Source: Rhizobacter sp. Root404 (GTDB taxonomy: Bacteria > Pseudomonadota > Gammaproteobacteria > Burkholderiales > Burkholderiaceae_C). Taken from it: 64,000 bases of DNA. Shown one piece after another: positions 1-7,278 of the stretch. Each line of letters begins with the position of its first letter. The stretch's first letter is position 1. The stretch covers positions 1,156 through 65,155 of the forward strand of contig NZ_LMDS01000007.1 in the NCBI RefSeq assembly GCF_001425865.1, read 5' to 3'. A program made the position numbers and the translations under genes. Below the pieces are notes generated by a model that was given only the letters and a program-made list of their open reading frames with translations, ran no database searches and had not been told where the DNA came from.

Positions 1-135
1 GGTGTTCGAGCCCTATTCGATTCGCTCCAGCACCGTCGTGATCGCTGCCGTCAGCGTGGTCTTGCCGTGGTCCACGTGACCGATCGTGCCCACGTTGACG
101 TGCGGCTTGGTCCGCTCGAATTTGCCTTTTGCCAT
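1..135 (-). pseudogene. tuf: tuf (elongation factor Tu), 5' fragment interrupted by a stop
   Basis: The first 36 codons match EF-Tu very well, including the start MAKGKFERTKPHVNVGTIGH and the P-loop GHVDHGKT that binds GTP. EF-Tu delivers aminoacyl-tRNA to the ribosome. After TTVL the sequence no longer looks like EF-Tu: it reads ERIE and then TAG at 13-15 (codon 41). A strong ribosome site AGGAGAT sits 8 bases before the ATG, and the gene follows tRNA-Thr by only 16 bases, as in the classic tRNA-tufB operon. Either this tuf copy is broken, or the last bases at the window edge are an assembly artefact, because duplicated tuf genes often break assemblies. The identity is secure; the cause of the break is not. 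Confidence 0.7.
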
Positions 136-151
136 TTCAATATCTCCTGTT

Positions 152-226
<75 letters not shown>

Positions 227-292
227 ACTGATCACAATCAAATCAGTACAGGTTTGGCGGCCGCGGCGACCAAACCTGTGCTGACGAGACCT

Positions 293-366
293 TGGAGCGG
301 GAGACGGGAATCGAACCCGCGTCATCAGCTTGGAAGGCTGGGGTTCTACCATTGAACTACTCCCGC
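293..366 (-). tRNA. tRNA-Gly (anticodon TCC)
   Basis: The acceptor stem is GCGGGAG/CTCCCGC, the T loop is GGTTCGATTCC and the anticodon loop is CTTCCAA, giving TCC. CCA is encoded at 293-295. The outermost anticodon-stem pair is a C-A mismatch; the rest pairs normally. It is the middle gene of the three-tRNA operon. Confidence 0.96.
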
Positions 367-407
367 CCGGGAGCCACTCGCTTCACCTCTTCAATACACG
401 CGCATCC

Positions 408-493
408 TGGTGGAGGGGGCTGGATTCGAACCAGCGTACTCGTAAGAGGGCAGATTTACAGTCTGCTGCCATTAACCACTCGGCCACCCCTCC
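408..493 (-). tRNA. tRNA-Tyr (anticodon GTA)
   Basis: This 86-base tRNA has the long variable arm expected of tyrosine tRNAs. The acceptor is GGAGGGG/CCCCTCC, the anticodon loop is CTGTAAA (GTA), the T loop is GGTTCGAATCC, and CCA is encoded at 408-410. It is the first gene of the tRNA-Tyr/Gly/Thr-tuf unit, directly downstream of the promoter at 508-513. Confidence 0.97.
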
Positions 494-507
494 AAGACGA
501 ACCGCGG

Positions 508-515
508 AGTATAGC
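508..515 (-). promoter_or_regulatory. Extended -10 promoter of the tRNA-tuf operon
   Basis: On the minus strand the sequence TGCTATACT gives an extended -10 (TGn plus TATACT at 508-513), about 15 bases before the mature 5' end of tRNA-Tyr. It is followed by the GC-rich stretch CCGCGG, the kind of discriminator typical of stringently controlled stable-RNA promoters. No good -35 hexamer is visible at 16-18 bases, as is usual for extended -10 promoters. Confidence 0.65.
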
Positions 516-519
516 AGGG

Positions 520-541
520 AAAAATGGCGTCACTGGGCGCC
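520..541 (-). terminator. Possible weak intrinsic terminator after ung
   Basis: Just after the ung stop the minus strand reads GGCG, an 8-base loop, CGCC, then ATTTTT. The stem is only 4 bp but it is followed by five T. It overlaps the upstream part of the tRNA promoter, so ung transcripts may end here before the tRNA operon begins. Confidence 0.35.
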
Positions 542-544
542 CCC

Positions 545-1297
545 TCACCAGCGGATCGCTGATCCGCGACGATTGGAAGCCAGAAAAGCGTTCGCCCGGC
601 TGAAGTGCCGACAGCCGATGAACGGAACGGGCGGTCGATTGGCCGATAGCGGCGAGGGGTGATTGGCCTCCAGCACCAGGTGGGCCGCCGGCCCCGGCCG
701 TTCCACCAGCGCGCGCTTGCGCTGCGCCGAGGCACCCCAGAGCATGAACACTGTCGGCTCGGGCTGCGCGGCGACGCGGGCGAGCAACGCATCGGTCAGC
801 ACCTCCCAACCCCGACCCGCGTGACTGGCCGGCGCCCCGTCTTCAACCGTCAAGGCGCTGTTGAGCAGCAGCACGCCCTGACCCGCCCACGGGCTCAGAT
901 CATCGACACATCTTGACGCGGCACCAGTGTCCGCACTCACTTCCTTCAGGATGTTGCGCAGACTGGGCGGCAATTTGCGCTGCCCGGGCTCCACCGAAAA
1001 CGCCAGACCCTGCGCCTGCCCGGCACCGTGGTACGGATCCTGCCCGACGATCACGACGCGCATCGCCTCGGGGGGGCCGTACTCGAGCGCACGCAACACA
1101 TGCTGCGGGTAGATGACGGCTCCCTCGTGCAGGCGCTGGTCGACGAACGCAGCGAGGGCGCGGCCGGCATGGCTCTGGATGAACGGGTCGGTGACACCGC
1201 GCCAGGCGGCCGGCACGCGGTCGAACACCGCCTCGAGCGGCTCGCGCAGACGGTTGTCGGGCGCGGCCTGCGTGTCGAACAGGCCGGTCTGCGACAC
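545..1297 (-). CDS. ung: Uracil-DNA glycosylase (family 1)
   Basis: Ung removes uracil from DNA as the first step of base-excision repair. The 250-residue protein has the water-activating motif GQDPYH (about 85-90, catalytic Asp87), a PSLRNILKE segment, the LLLNSALTV strand and the DNA-intercalating HPSPLS loop (about 213-218), and is full length. I chose the GTG at 1295-1297, which gives MSQTGLFDTQ; a TTG two codons earlier overlaps the trpC stop and is the alternative. No ATG is available at a sensible place. The gene directly follows trpC on the same strand and is probably co-transcribed with it. A second, unrelated uracil-DNA enzyme (UdgX type) is encoded at 17213-18700. Confidence 0.95.
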   Translation of the reverse strand: MSQTGLFDTQAAPDNRLREPLEAVFDRVPAAWRGVTDPFIQSHAGRALAAFVDQRLHEGAVIYPQHVLRALEYGPPEAMRVVIVGQDPYHGAGQAQGLAFSVEPGQRKLPPSLRNILKEVSADTGAASRCVDDLSPWAGQGVLLLNSALTVEDGAPASHAGRGWEVLTDALLARVAAQPEPTVFMLWGASAQRKRALVERPGPAAHLVLEANHPSPLSANRPPVPFIGCRHFSRANAFLASNRRGSAIRW

Positions 1298-1299
1298 GC

Positions 1300-2088
1300 T
1301 CAACCGAACAGCCCCGCCAGCGCTCGGCCCGGATCGGGCGCGCGCATGAACGCCTCGCCGACGAGGAACGCGTGGACGCCGGCATCGCGCATGCGCTGCA
1401 CATCTTCCTGCGCCAGGATGCCGCTCTCGGTTACCAACAGGCGTTCGGCCGGCACGCGAGGCAGCAGGTCCAGCGTGGTCTGCAACGTCACCTCGAAAGT
1501 GCGAAGGTTGCGGTTGTTGATCCCCAACAACGGCGTCTTCAGGCGCAGTGCGCGGTCGAGTTCGGCGCCGTCGTGCACCTCGACCAGCACCGTCATGCCG
1601 AGTTCGTGGGCCTGGGCTTCCAGATCGGCCATCAGTGCGTCGTCGAGGCAGGAGGCGATCAGCAGGATGCAGTCGGCGCCCATCTCGCGGGCCTCGAAGA
1701 CCTGGTAGGCGTCGACCATGAAATCCTTGCGCAGGACCGGCAGGCTGCAATTCGCGCGCGCCTCTCGCAGGTAGGCCGCGCTGCCCTGGAAGAAGTTGAA
1801 ATCGGTCAGCACGCTCAGCGTCGCGGCGCCGTGCGTCTCGTAGCTCTCGGCGATCGCGGCCGGCACGAAGTTGGCGCGCAGCACGCCCTTGCTCGGGCTG
1901 GCCTTCTTGACCTCGGCGATCACGCCGGCCCGCCCGGCGGCGATCTTGCCGCGGACCGCGCCGACGAAGTCGCGCTGCCCGCCGAGTTGCTCGGCATCGC
2001 GCCGCAGCGAGGGCAGATCGCGCTTGCGCCGCGCCAGCGAGATCTCGTCGCGCTTGACCGCGACGATCTTGTCCAGGATGTCGCTCAT
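1300..2088 (-). CDS. trpC: Indole-3-glycerol-phosphate synthase
   Basis: TrpC closes the indole ring, converting carboxyphenylamino-deoxyribulose phosphate to indole-3-glycerol phosphate in tryptophan synthesis. The 262-residue TIM barrel carries the family landmarks: AEVKKASPSKG near residue 60, VLRKDFMVD near 115, LLGINNRNLRTFEV near 185 and LVTESGI near 215. It is a single-function enzyme, not fused to TrpF. The ATG (2086-2088) overlaps the trpD stop by four bases, so translation is likely coupled. Frame continuity upstream of this ATG is only a shadow of trpD. Confidence 0.97.
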   Translation of the reverse strand: MSDILDKIVAVKRDEISLARRKRDLPSLRRDAEQLGGQRDFVGAVRGKIAAGRAGVIAEVKKASPSKGVLRANFVPAAIAESYETHGAATLSVLTDFNFFQGSAAYLREARANCSLPVLRKDFMVDAYQVFEAREMGADCILLIASCLDDALMADLEAQAHELGMTVLVEVHDGAELDRALRLKTPLLGINNRNLRTFEVTLQTTLDLLPRVPAERLLVTESGILAQEDVQRMRDAGVHAFLVGEAFMRAPDPGRALAGLFG

Positions 2089-3119
2089 GCCGCCGCCAGT
2101 TCCTTCGTCCGCGCGACGAACTGGTGCATCTTGGCCAGCGCCTTGCCCGTGGCCAGCGCATCGCGCGCCATCGACACCCCGGCGAGCATCGACGGAGCGA
2201 CATTCGCGGCGTACAGCGCGACGCCGGCGTTGAGGATCACGATGTCGCGCGCCGGACCGGGCTCGTTGTCGAGCACCGACTGAAGCAGCGCCATCGATTG
2301 CGCCGGCGTCTCGACCTTCAGCGCCCGGTTGCTCGCCATCGTCAGGCCGAAATCCTCCGGGTGGATCTCGTACTCGTGGATGCCGCCGTCCTTGTACTCG
2401 CCGACCATCGTGGCGGCGCCAAGCGACACCTCGTCCATGCCATCGCGCCCGTAGACGACCACGGCGTGCTCGGCGCCCAGCCGCTGGAGCGCGCGGACCT
2501 GGATGCCGACCAGGTCGGGGTGGAACACGCCCATCAGGATGTTCGGTGCGTCGGCCGGGTTGGTCAGCGGCCCGAGGATGTTGAAGATCGTGCGGATGCC
2601 GAGCTCCTTGCGCACCGGCGCGACGTTCTTCATCGCCGGGTGGTGATTCGGCGCGAACATGAAGCCGATGCCGGTCTCGGCGATGCACTGCGAGATCGCC
2701 GCCGGCGTCAGCGTGAGCGGCACGCCCAACGACTCCAGCACGTCGGCGCTGCCCGACTTGCTGCTGACGCTGCGGTTGCCATGCTTGCTGACCCGGGCGC
2801 CCGCGGCCGCGGCGACGAACATGCTGCAGGTCGAGATGTTGAAGGTGTGCGAGCCGTCGCCGCCGGTGCCGACGATGTCGACCAGGTGCGTGCGGTCGGC
2901 GACCTCGACCTTGGTCGAGAACTCTCGCATCACCTGCGCCGCGGCGGTGATCTCGCCGATCGTCTCCTTCTTGACCCGCAGGCCGACCAGCAGCGCCGCC
3001 ATCATCACCGGCGACATCTCGCCGCTCATGATGCGCCGCACCAGCGACAGCATCTCGTCGTGGAAGATCTCGCGGTGGTCGATGGTGCGTGTCAGCGCGT
3101 CGAGGTTGTTGATCGTCAT
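2085..3119 (-). CDS. trpD: Anthranilate phosphoribosyltransferase
   Basis: TrpD transfers phosphoribose from PRPP to anthranilate, the second step of tryptophan synthesis. The 344-residue protein has the PRPP loop GTGGDGSHTFNIST (around residue 80-93), the KHGNRSVSSKSGSADVLE segment and the FAPNHHPAMK motif that packs the anthranilate site. The start MTINNLDALT at 3119 overlaps the trpG stop by four bases, and its own stop overlaps trpC by four, making a tightly coupled trpG-trpD-trpC block. Confidence 0.97.
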   Translation of the reverse strand: MTINNLDALTRTIDHREIFHDEMLSLVRRIMSGEMSPVMMAALLVGLRVKKETIGEITAAAQVMREFSTKVEVADRTHLVDIVGTGGDGSHTFNISTCSMFVAAAAGARVSKHGNRSVSSKSGSADVLESLGVPLTLTPAAISQCIAETGIGFMFAPNHHPAMKNVAPVRKELGIRTIFNILGPLTNPADAPNILMGVFHPDLVGIQVRALQRLGAEHAVVVYGRDGMDEVSLGAATMVGEYKDGGIHEYEIHPEDFGLTMASNRALKVETPAQSMALLQSVLDNEPGPARDIVILNAGVALYAANVAPSMLAGVSMARDALATGKALAKMHQFVARTKELAAA

Positions 3120-3700
3120 GGCCGCAACTCCAGGAAGTTCTTCAGCATCGCATGACCGTGCTCGGTCAGGATCGATTCGGGGTGGAACTGCACGCCTTCG
3201 AGCGGCGTGGCCGTGCCGGCCAGTTCGCGGTGGCGCACGCCCATGATCTCGCCGTCCTGCGAGGTGGCGGTCACGTCGAGCACGGCCGGCAACGTGGCGC
3301 GCTCGATCACCAGCGAGTGGTAGCGGATCACCGTGAACTCGCGCGGCAGCGCGGTGTAGACGCCGCGCTCGTCGGTCGTGATCACGTCGGTCTTGCCGTG
3401 CATTTGGGTCTGCGCGCGGATCACCTTGCCGCCCAGCGCCGCGCCGATCGCCTGGTGGCCCAGACACACGCCGAGGATCGGCAGTCGGCCGGTGAACGCC
3501 TCGATCGCGGCGACGCACACGCCTGCCTCGGCCGGCGAGCACGGGCCCGGCGAGAGCACCAGCCTGTCGGGCATCAACGCGCCGATGCCGGCCACGTCGA
3601 TCTCGTCGTTGCGCAGCACCTTCACGTCCTCGCCGAGCTCGGCGAAATACTGCACCAGGTTGAAGGTGAAGGAGTCATAGTTGTCGATCATCAGCAGCAT
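3116..3700 (-). CDS. trpG: Anthranilate synthase glutamine amidotransferase subunit
   Basis: TrpG (component II) hydrolyses glutamine and passes ammonia to TrpE. The 194-residue class I amidotransferase has the nucleophile in GVCLGHQAIG (Cys79) and the His-Glu pair in FHPESI near residue 173, with the oxyanion segment LSPGPCSP at about 49-56. It is not fused to TrpE or TrpD. In many bacteria the same subunit also serves PabB in folate synthesis. It lies 11 bases after the DinB-like gene and overlaps trpD by four bases. Confidence 0.97.
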   Translation of the reverse strand: MLLMIDNYDSFTFNLVQYFAELGEDVKVLRNDEIDVAGIGALMPDRLVLSPGPCSPAEAGVCVAAIEAFTGRLPILGVCLGHQAIGAALGGKVIRAQTQMHGKTDVITTDERGVYTALPREFTVIRYHSLVIERATLPAVLDVTATSQDGEIMGVRHRELAGTATPLEGVQFHPESILTEHGHAMLKNFLELRP

Positions 3701-3711
3701 GGTCGACTCCG

Positions 3712-4212
3712 TCAGACAGGCAAGCGCCGCTGCGGCTCGGCGCGGTGCAGGTAGGCGGTGAATAGCTCCCGCGGCGGCGCGGCGGCGATGCGTTTCAGCA
3801 TCTGGCCGACTTCGCCGCGGTGATAGCTGCCATGCGTGAGCACGTGGCCGAGCATCTCCTCGCGCGTCATGCGGCCATGCTGGCCGTCGGTGAACGCGAA
3901 ATCGACCGCCTGCGCGAGCTGCGGCGGCGTCAGCGCATCGACGAGTTCGAGGTAGCCCTGGTCGGACGCGCGCACGGCCTCGCGCAAGGCGTCGAGTTCC
4001 GGCGTCTCCGGCGTGTTGGTCGCGGCGTACCCGTGGGCCTCGCCGCGCAGGTGGGCGGCGAAGATCCGGTCGACGACGTGGATGTGGTTCAGCAGCCGGA
4101 CGATCGCGTGGCGTTCGGTGGCGTGCGCCTCGGCGTCGAGCTGGCCGACCACGTCGAAGAACGCCTGGCTGATCGTCGCCTTCTGGCGGAACAACGATTG
4201 CAGCAAGCTCAT
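3712..4212 (-). CDS. DinB family protein inside the trp operon
   Basis: The 166-residue protein has the DinB/YfiT four-helix pattern: a long first helix with His43 (NHIHVVD) and the late motif THGSYHRGEVGQML with His127 and His131, which together would bind one metal ion. Members range from DNA-damage-inducible proteins to thiol-dependent transferases; the substrate here is unknown. The start MSLLQSLF lies one base after the trpE stop and the gene ends 11 bases before trpG, so it is part of the operon. A role in tryptophan metabolism is suggested only by position. Confidence 0.85.
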   Translation of the reverse strand: MSLLQSLFRQKATISQAFFDVVGQLDAEAHATERHAIVRLLNHIHVVDRIFAAHLRGEAHGYAATNTPETPELDALREAVRASDQGYLELVDALTPPQLAQAVDFAFTDGQHGRMTREEMLGHVLTHGSYHRGEVGQMLKRIAAAPPRELFTAYLHRAEPQRRLPV

Positions 4213-4213
4213 G

Positions 4214-5698
4214 TCAGAAGCCCTCCTCGACCAGCTCGGCGGCACGGATCAGCGCGCGCGCCTTGGCTTCGGTCTCGCGCCATTCCATCTCCGGGACCGA
4301 ATCGGCGACGACCCCGGCGGCCGCCTGCACGTACAGCACCTGGTCCTTGACGATACCGGTGCGGATCGCGATCGCCACGTCCATGTCGCCGGCGAAGCTC
4401 AGGTAGCCGCAGGCGCCGCCGTAGATGCCGCGCTTGACCGGCTCGAGCTCGTCGATGATCTCCATCGCACGGATCTTCGGCGCGCCGGTCAGCGTGCCGG
4501 CCGGGAAGGTCGCGCGCAGCACGTCGAGGTTGGTCATGCCGTCCTTCAGCAGGCCTTCGACGTTGCTGACGATATGCATCACGTGCGAGTAGCGCTCGAC
4601 CGTGAATGCCTCGGTCACCTTGACGGTGCCGGTCTTCGCGATGCGGCCGATGTCGTTGCGCGCCAGGTCGATCAGCATCACGTGCTCGGCGCGCTCCTTC
4701 GGGTCGTCCTTCAGCTCGACCTCGAGCGCCTTGTCGAGCTCCGGCGTCGCGCCGCGCGGGCGGGTGCCGGCGAGCGGTCTGATGGTGACCTTGTCGCCCT
4801 CGGGCACGCGCTCGTGGCGCACCAGGATCTCTGGCGATGCGCCGACGATCTGGAAGTCGCCCATGTCGTAGAAGTACATGTACGGCGACGGGTTCAGCGA
4901 TCGCAGCGCCCGGTACAGGCTCAGCGGCGACTCGGTGTAGCGCTTGCGCAGCCGCTGGCCCACCTGCACCTGCATCATGTCGCCGGCCGCGATGTACTCC
5001 TTGGCGCGCAACACCGCGGCGATGTAGGCCTCCTTGCCGAACTCGCGCTCCACGCCGTGCGCTGCGCCGCGCTTTACTGCCGGGGCGGTGACGCTGTACC
5101 TCAGCTTGTCGCCGAGGTCGGCCAGGCGCCGCTTGGCGTGGTGGAAGGCTTCGGGCTCGGCCGGGTCGGCGTAGACGATCAGGTACAGGCGGCCGGACAG
5201 GTTGTCGATCACCGCGAGCTCTTCGCTTTGCAGCAGCAGGATGTCGGGCGTGTCGATGCCGCCGGTCTTCTCGATCTTCGCCAGCTTGGGCTCGATGAAG
5301 CGGACCGCGTCGTAGCCGAAGTAGCCGGCCAGCCCGCCGCAGAAGCGCGGCATGCCCGGGCGCAGCGCGACCTTGAAGCGCTGCTGGTACGCGGCGATGA
5401 AGTCGAGCGGATTGCCCGCATGCGTCTCGACGACCACGCCGTTCGTCACGACCTCCGTATTGAAACCGGTCGCGCGCAGCAGCGTCTTCGCCGGCAGGCC
5501 GATGAACGAGTAACGCCCGAAGCGCTCGCCGCCAACGACCGATTCGAGCAGGAAGCTGTGTTTGCCGCCGCCCGAGCCGTAGGCGAGCTTGAGGTAGAGC
5601 GAGAGGGGCGTCTCGAGGTCGGCGAAGGCCTCGGCGATCAGCGGGATGCGGTTGTAGCCCTGGCTGGCCAGGCTCTTGAATTCGAGTTCGGTGATCAT
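4214..5698 (-). CDS. trpE: Anthranilate synthase component I
   Basis: TrpE makes anthranilate from chorismate with ammonia supplied by TrpG, the committed step of tryptophan synthesis. The 494-residue protein has the LLES element near the N-terminus (HSFLLESVVGGERFGRYSF) that forms part of the tryptophan feedback site, and the chorismate-binding core: LIDLARNDIGR, RYSHVMHIVSNVEG, FPAGTLTGAPKIRAMEII and GIYGGACGYL. Length and order are normal. It is the first structural gene of the operon, 145 bases downstream of a candidate leader peptide (5843-5908), so it is probably controlled both by feedback inhibition and by transcript leader control. Confidence 0.97.
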   Translation of the reverse strand: MITELEFKSLASQGYNRIPLIAEAFADLETPLSLYLKLAYGSGGGKHSFLLESVVGGERFGRYSFIGLPAKTLLRATGFNTEVVTNGVVVETHAGNPLDFIAAYQQRFKVALRPGMPRFCGGLAGYFGYDAVRFIEPKLAKIEKTGGIDTPDILLLQSEELAVIDNLSGRLYLIVYADPAEPEAFHHAKRRLADLGDKLRYSVTAPAVKRGAAHGVEREFGKEAYIAAVLRAKEYIAAGDMMQVQVGQRLRKRYTESPLSLYRALRSLNPSPYMYFYDMGDFQIVGASPEILVRHERVPEGDKVTIRPLAGTRPRGATPELDKALEVELKDDPKERAEHVMLIDLARNDIGRIAKTGTVKVTEAFTVERYSHVMHIVSNVEGLLKDGMTNLDVLRATFPAGTLTGAPKIRAMEIIDELEPVKRGIYGGACGYLSFAGDMDVAIAIRTGIVKDQVLYVQAAAGVVADSVPEMEWRETEAKARALIRAAELVEEGF

Positions 5699-5770
5699 GA
5701 TGTTCAGGGGCCTTCCACGGGCCGGAGAGGTCGGGGCCGGCTCGGCGGCCCGGGGTGGAGTCGGCGCCCG

Positions 5771-5830
5771 CCTGCGTCGCGACGCAGGCTGCCGACCGCA
5801 GCGAGTGACAGGCGCGACGCGCAGCGCGTC
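5771..5830 (-). promoter_or_regulatory. Palindromes in the trpE leader
   Basis: Between the leader peptide and trpE lie two strong inverted repeats: a perfect 18-bp palindrome CCTGCGTCGCGACGCAGG (5771-5788) and GACGCGC-A-GCGCGTC (5816-5830). In RNA they would fold into hairpins. Neither is followed by a run of U, so if this region attenuates transcription it is not by a textbook intrinsic terminator; a Rho-dependent or translational mechanism would be needed. The remaining leader sequence down to 5699 is GC-rich with no further gene. Confidence 0.45.
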
Positions 5831-5842
5831 AGCGCAAACGGC

Positions 5843-5908
5843 TCAGCCCCGCCAGGGCCAGGCTCCCCGGTCGATCGACCCTGCAGCAAGCATGCGTGGA
5901 GTGAACAT
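5843..5908 (-). CDS. Candidate tryptophan operon leader peptide (trpL)
   Basis: A short frame upstream of trpE ends MLAAGSIDRGAWPWRG-stop. It has two tryptophan codons flanking a proline codon (TGG at 5858-5860 and 5852-5854) immediately before the stop, the hallmark of a ribosome-mediated trp sensor. The ATG at 5906-5908 adds five residues (MFTPR) and lies 7 bases after the -10 box, implying a leaderless message; an internal ATG at 5891-5893 gives the 16-residue form. Neither start has a Shine-Dalgarno sequence. Two Trp codons in 16-21 residues of a GC-rich stretch exactly upstream of trpE is unlikely to be accidental, but no conservation could be tested. Confidence 0.6.
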   Translation of the reverse strand: MFTPRMLAAGSIDRGAWPWRG

Positions 5909-5915
5909 CGCCAAA

Positions 5916-5923
5916 AGTGTAGC
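5916..5923 (-). promoter_or_regulatory. Extended -10 promoter of the trp operon
   Basis: On the minus strand TGCTACACT supplies an extended -10 (TACACT at 5916-5921), the same TGC-TAnACT pattern as the tRNA promoter at 508-513. The predicted transcription start, 5908-5909, falls on the first base of the leader-peptide ATG. No -35 match is visible. Confidence 0.5.
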
Positions 5924-6010
5924 AGGGCTAAAGTCGCATGCCGGGCCGACCGATACGCTCTCCATCACCTCCGTTGTCCGCAGGCGCTGCCGTCCGCGGA
6001 CCCACCGACC

Positions 6011-6625
6011 ATGCGCCGATTCCTTTCGCTGCTCGCCGTTGCCGGCGCCCTCGCCCTGCCGCAGGCCGGCCAGGCCCAGACCACCGACGTCGCCGGGGTC
6101 AAGTTCGCGAACACCGCCCAGGTGGCCGGCACCAGGCTGACGCTGAACGGCGCCGGCGTGCGCTTCAAGGTCGTGTTCAAGGTCTACGCCGCCGGCCTGT
6201 ATCTCGCCGAGAAGGCGGCCACGCCCGAGGCGGTGCTCGCCGCGCCGGGCCCCCAGCGGCTGCAGATCGTGATGCTGCGTGACATCGATGCCAACGAACT
6301 CGGCAAGCTCTTCACCAAGGGCATGGAGCAGAACGCGGCGCGCGACGAGTTCTCGAAATCGATCGCCGGCATCCTGCGCATGAGCGACATCTTCTCGAGC
6401 CACAAGAAGCTGCTGGCCGGCGAATCGTTCGCGGTCGAGTGGGTGCCCGGCACCGGCACGGTGATCTCGGTCAACGGCAAGCCGGAAGGGGCGCCGATCA
6501 AGGAGCCCGAGTTCCACGCCGCGCTCATGAAGATCTGGCTCGGCAAGGCGCCAGCCGATCCGCAGCTGAAGGAAGCGCTGCTCGGCCGCGCGCCGACCGC
6601 CAGCGCAGGCACCAGCTACAACTGA
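6011..6625 (+). CDS. Exported chalcone isomerase-like protein
   Basis: The 204-residue protein begins with a clear signal peptide (MRRFLSLLAVAGALALPQAGQA, cleaved near residue 22), so it works outside the cytoplasm. The rest (DVAGVKFANTAQVAG, KVYAAGLYL, GMEQN, FAVEWVPGTGTVISVNGKP, LMKIWLGKAPAD) is the bacterial chalcone-isomerase-like fold (Chalcone_3 type). Bacterial members are not flavonoid enzymes; a lipid or small-ligand role is suspected but unproven. The gene is divergent from trpE and its 3' end overlaps the convergent gph by ten bases. Confidence 0.85.
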   Translation: MRRFLSLLAVAGALALPQAGQAQTTDVAGVKFANTAQVAGTRLTLNGAGVRFKVVFKVYAAGLYLAEKAATPEAVLAAPGPQRLQIVMLRDIDANELGKLFTKGMEQNAARDEFSKSIAGILRMSDIFSSHKKLLAGESFAVEWVPGTGTVISVNGKPEGAPIKEPEFHAALMKIWLGKAPADPQLKEALLGRAPTASAGTSYN

Positions 6626-7278
6626 TCGAGGCGGTCGACGACGCCGTCGGCATCGACCGCGGCGACCGGTTCGCCGTGGTTGTAGCCGTAGCTGACCAGC
6701 ACCACCGGACAGCCCGCCGCGCGCGCGGCGCGCGCATCGTTGCTCGAGTCGCCGACCATCAGCGTGCGTGACGGCGGCAGGCCGAGCGCCTCGCAGGTCT
6801 TGCGCAGCGGCAGCGGATCGGGCTTCTTGCGCTCGAACGCATCACCGCCGAAGACCACGTCGAAGAAACCGTCGAGTCCCTTCTTGCGCAGCAGAGGCCG
6901 CGCGAACGCGGTCGGCTTGTTGGTCAGGCAGGCAAGCTTCCAGCCGCGCGCGCGCAGGCGCTCCAGCCCGTCGACCACGCCCGGGTAGACGGCCGAGTGG
7001 TCGCCGTTGACCGCGAGGTAGTGGTGCTGGTACAGCGCCCAGGCCCGGTCATAGAGCGCGGGCTCCGCATCCACTTCGGCCAGCGTGCTGCGGATCAGGT
7101 GCTCCGAGCCCTTGCCGACCGTGCGGCCGACGAATTCACGCGTGACCCGGCTCAGGCCCAGGTCGTCGAGCACGGTGCCGAGCACGACGACGAAGTCGCC
7201 GAGCGTGTCCACCATCGTGCCGTCGAGGTCGACGATCGCCGCGCCGAGACCGGCCTGGTTCGGGATCGCGACCCTCAT
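6616..7278 (-). CDS. gph: Phosphoglycolate phosphatase
   Basis: The 220-residue HAD-family phosphatase hydrolyses 2-phosphoglycolate, produced by DNA repair and by oxygenase side reactions. It has motif I DLDGT (Asp17 nucleophile, Asp19 acid), the CLTNKP motif II, Lys in the ERKKPDPLPL motif III region and the GDSSND motif IV. The start MRVAIPNQAG at 7278 overlaps the cbpM stop by four bases. In Burkholderiales this gene commonly sits between rpe and trpE; here rpe is 5 kb away and a divergent gene lies between gph and trpE. Confidence 0.93.
   Translation of the reverse strand: MRVAIPNQAGLGAAIVDLDGTMVDTLGDFVVVLGTVLDDLGLSRVTREFVGRTVGKGSEHLIRSTLAEVDAEPALYDRAWALYQHHYLAVNGDHSAVYPGVVDGLERLRARGWKLACLTNKPTAFARPLLRKKGLDGFFDVVFGGDAFERKKPDPLPLRKTCEALGLPPSRTLMVGDSSNDARAARAAGCPVVLVSYGYNHGEPVAAVDADGVVDRLDQL

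Noticed and set aside
1298..2203. N-terminal extension of ung through trpC
   Set aside because: The added sequence is an out-of-frame reading of trpC. Ung begins at the GTG just after the trpC stop.
4013..6625. 870-codon plus-strand frame running through trpE into the chalcone-isomerase-like gene
   Set aside because: Only the part from 6011 has a signal peptide and family sequence. The earlier part is a shadow of trpE and of the leader region.
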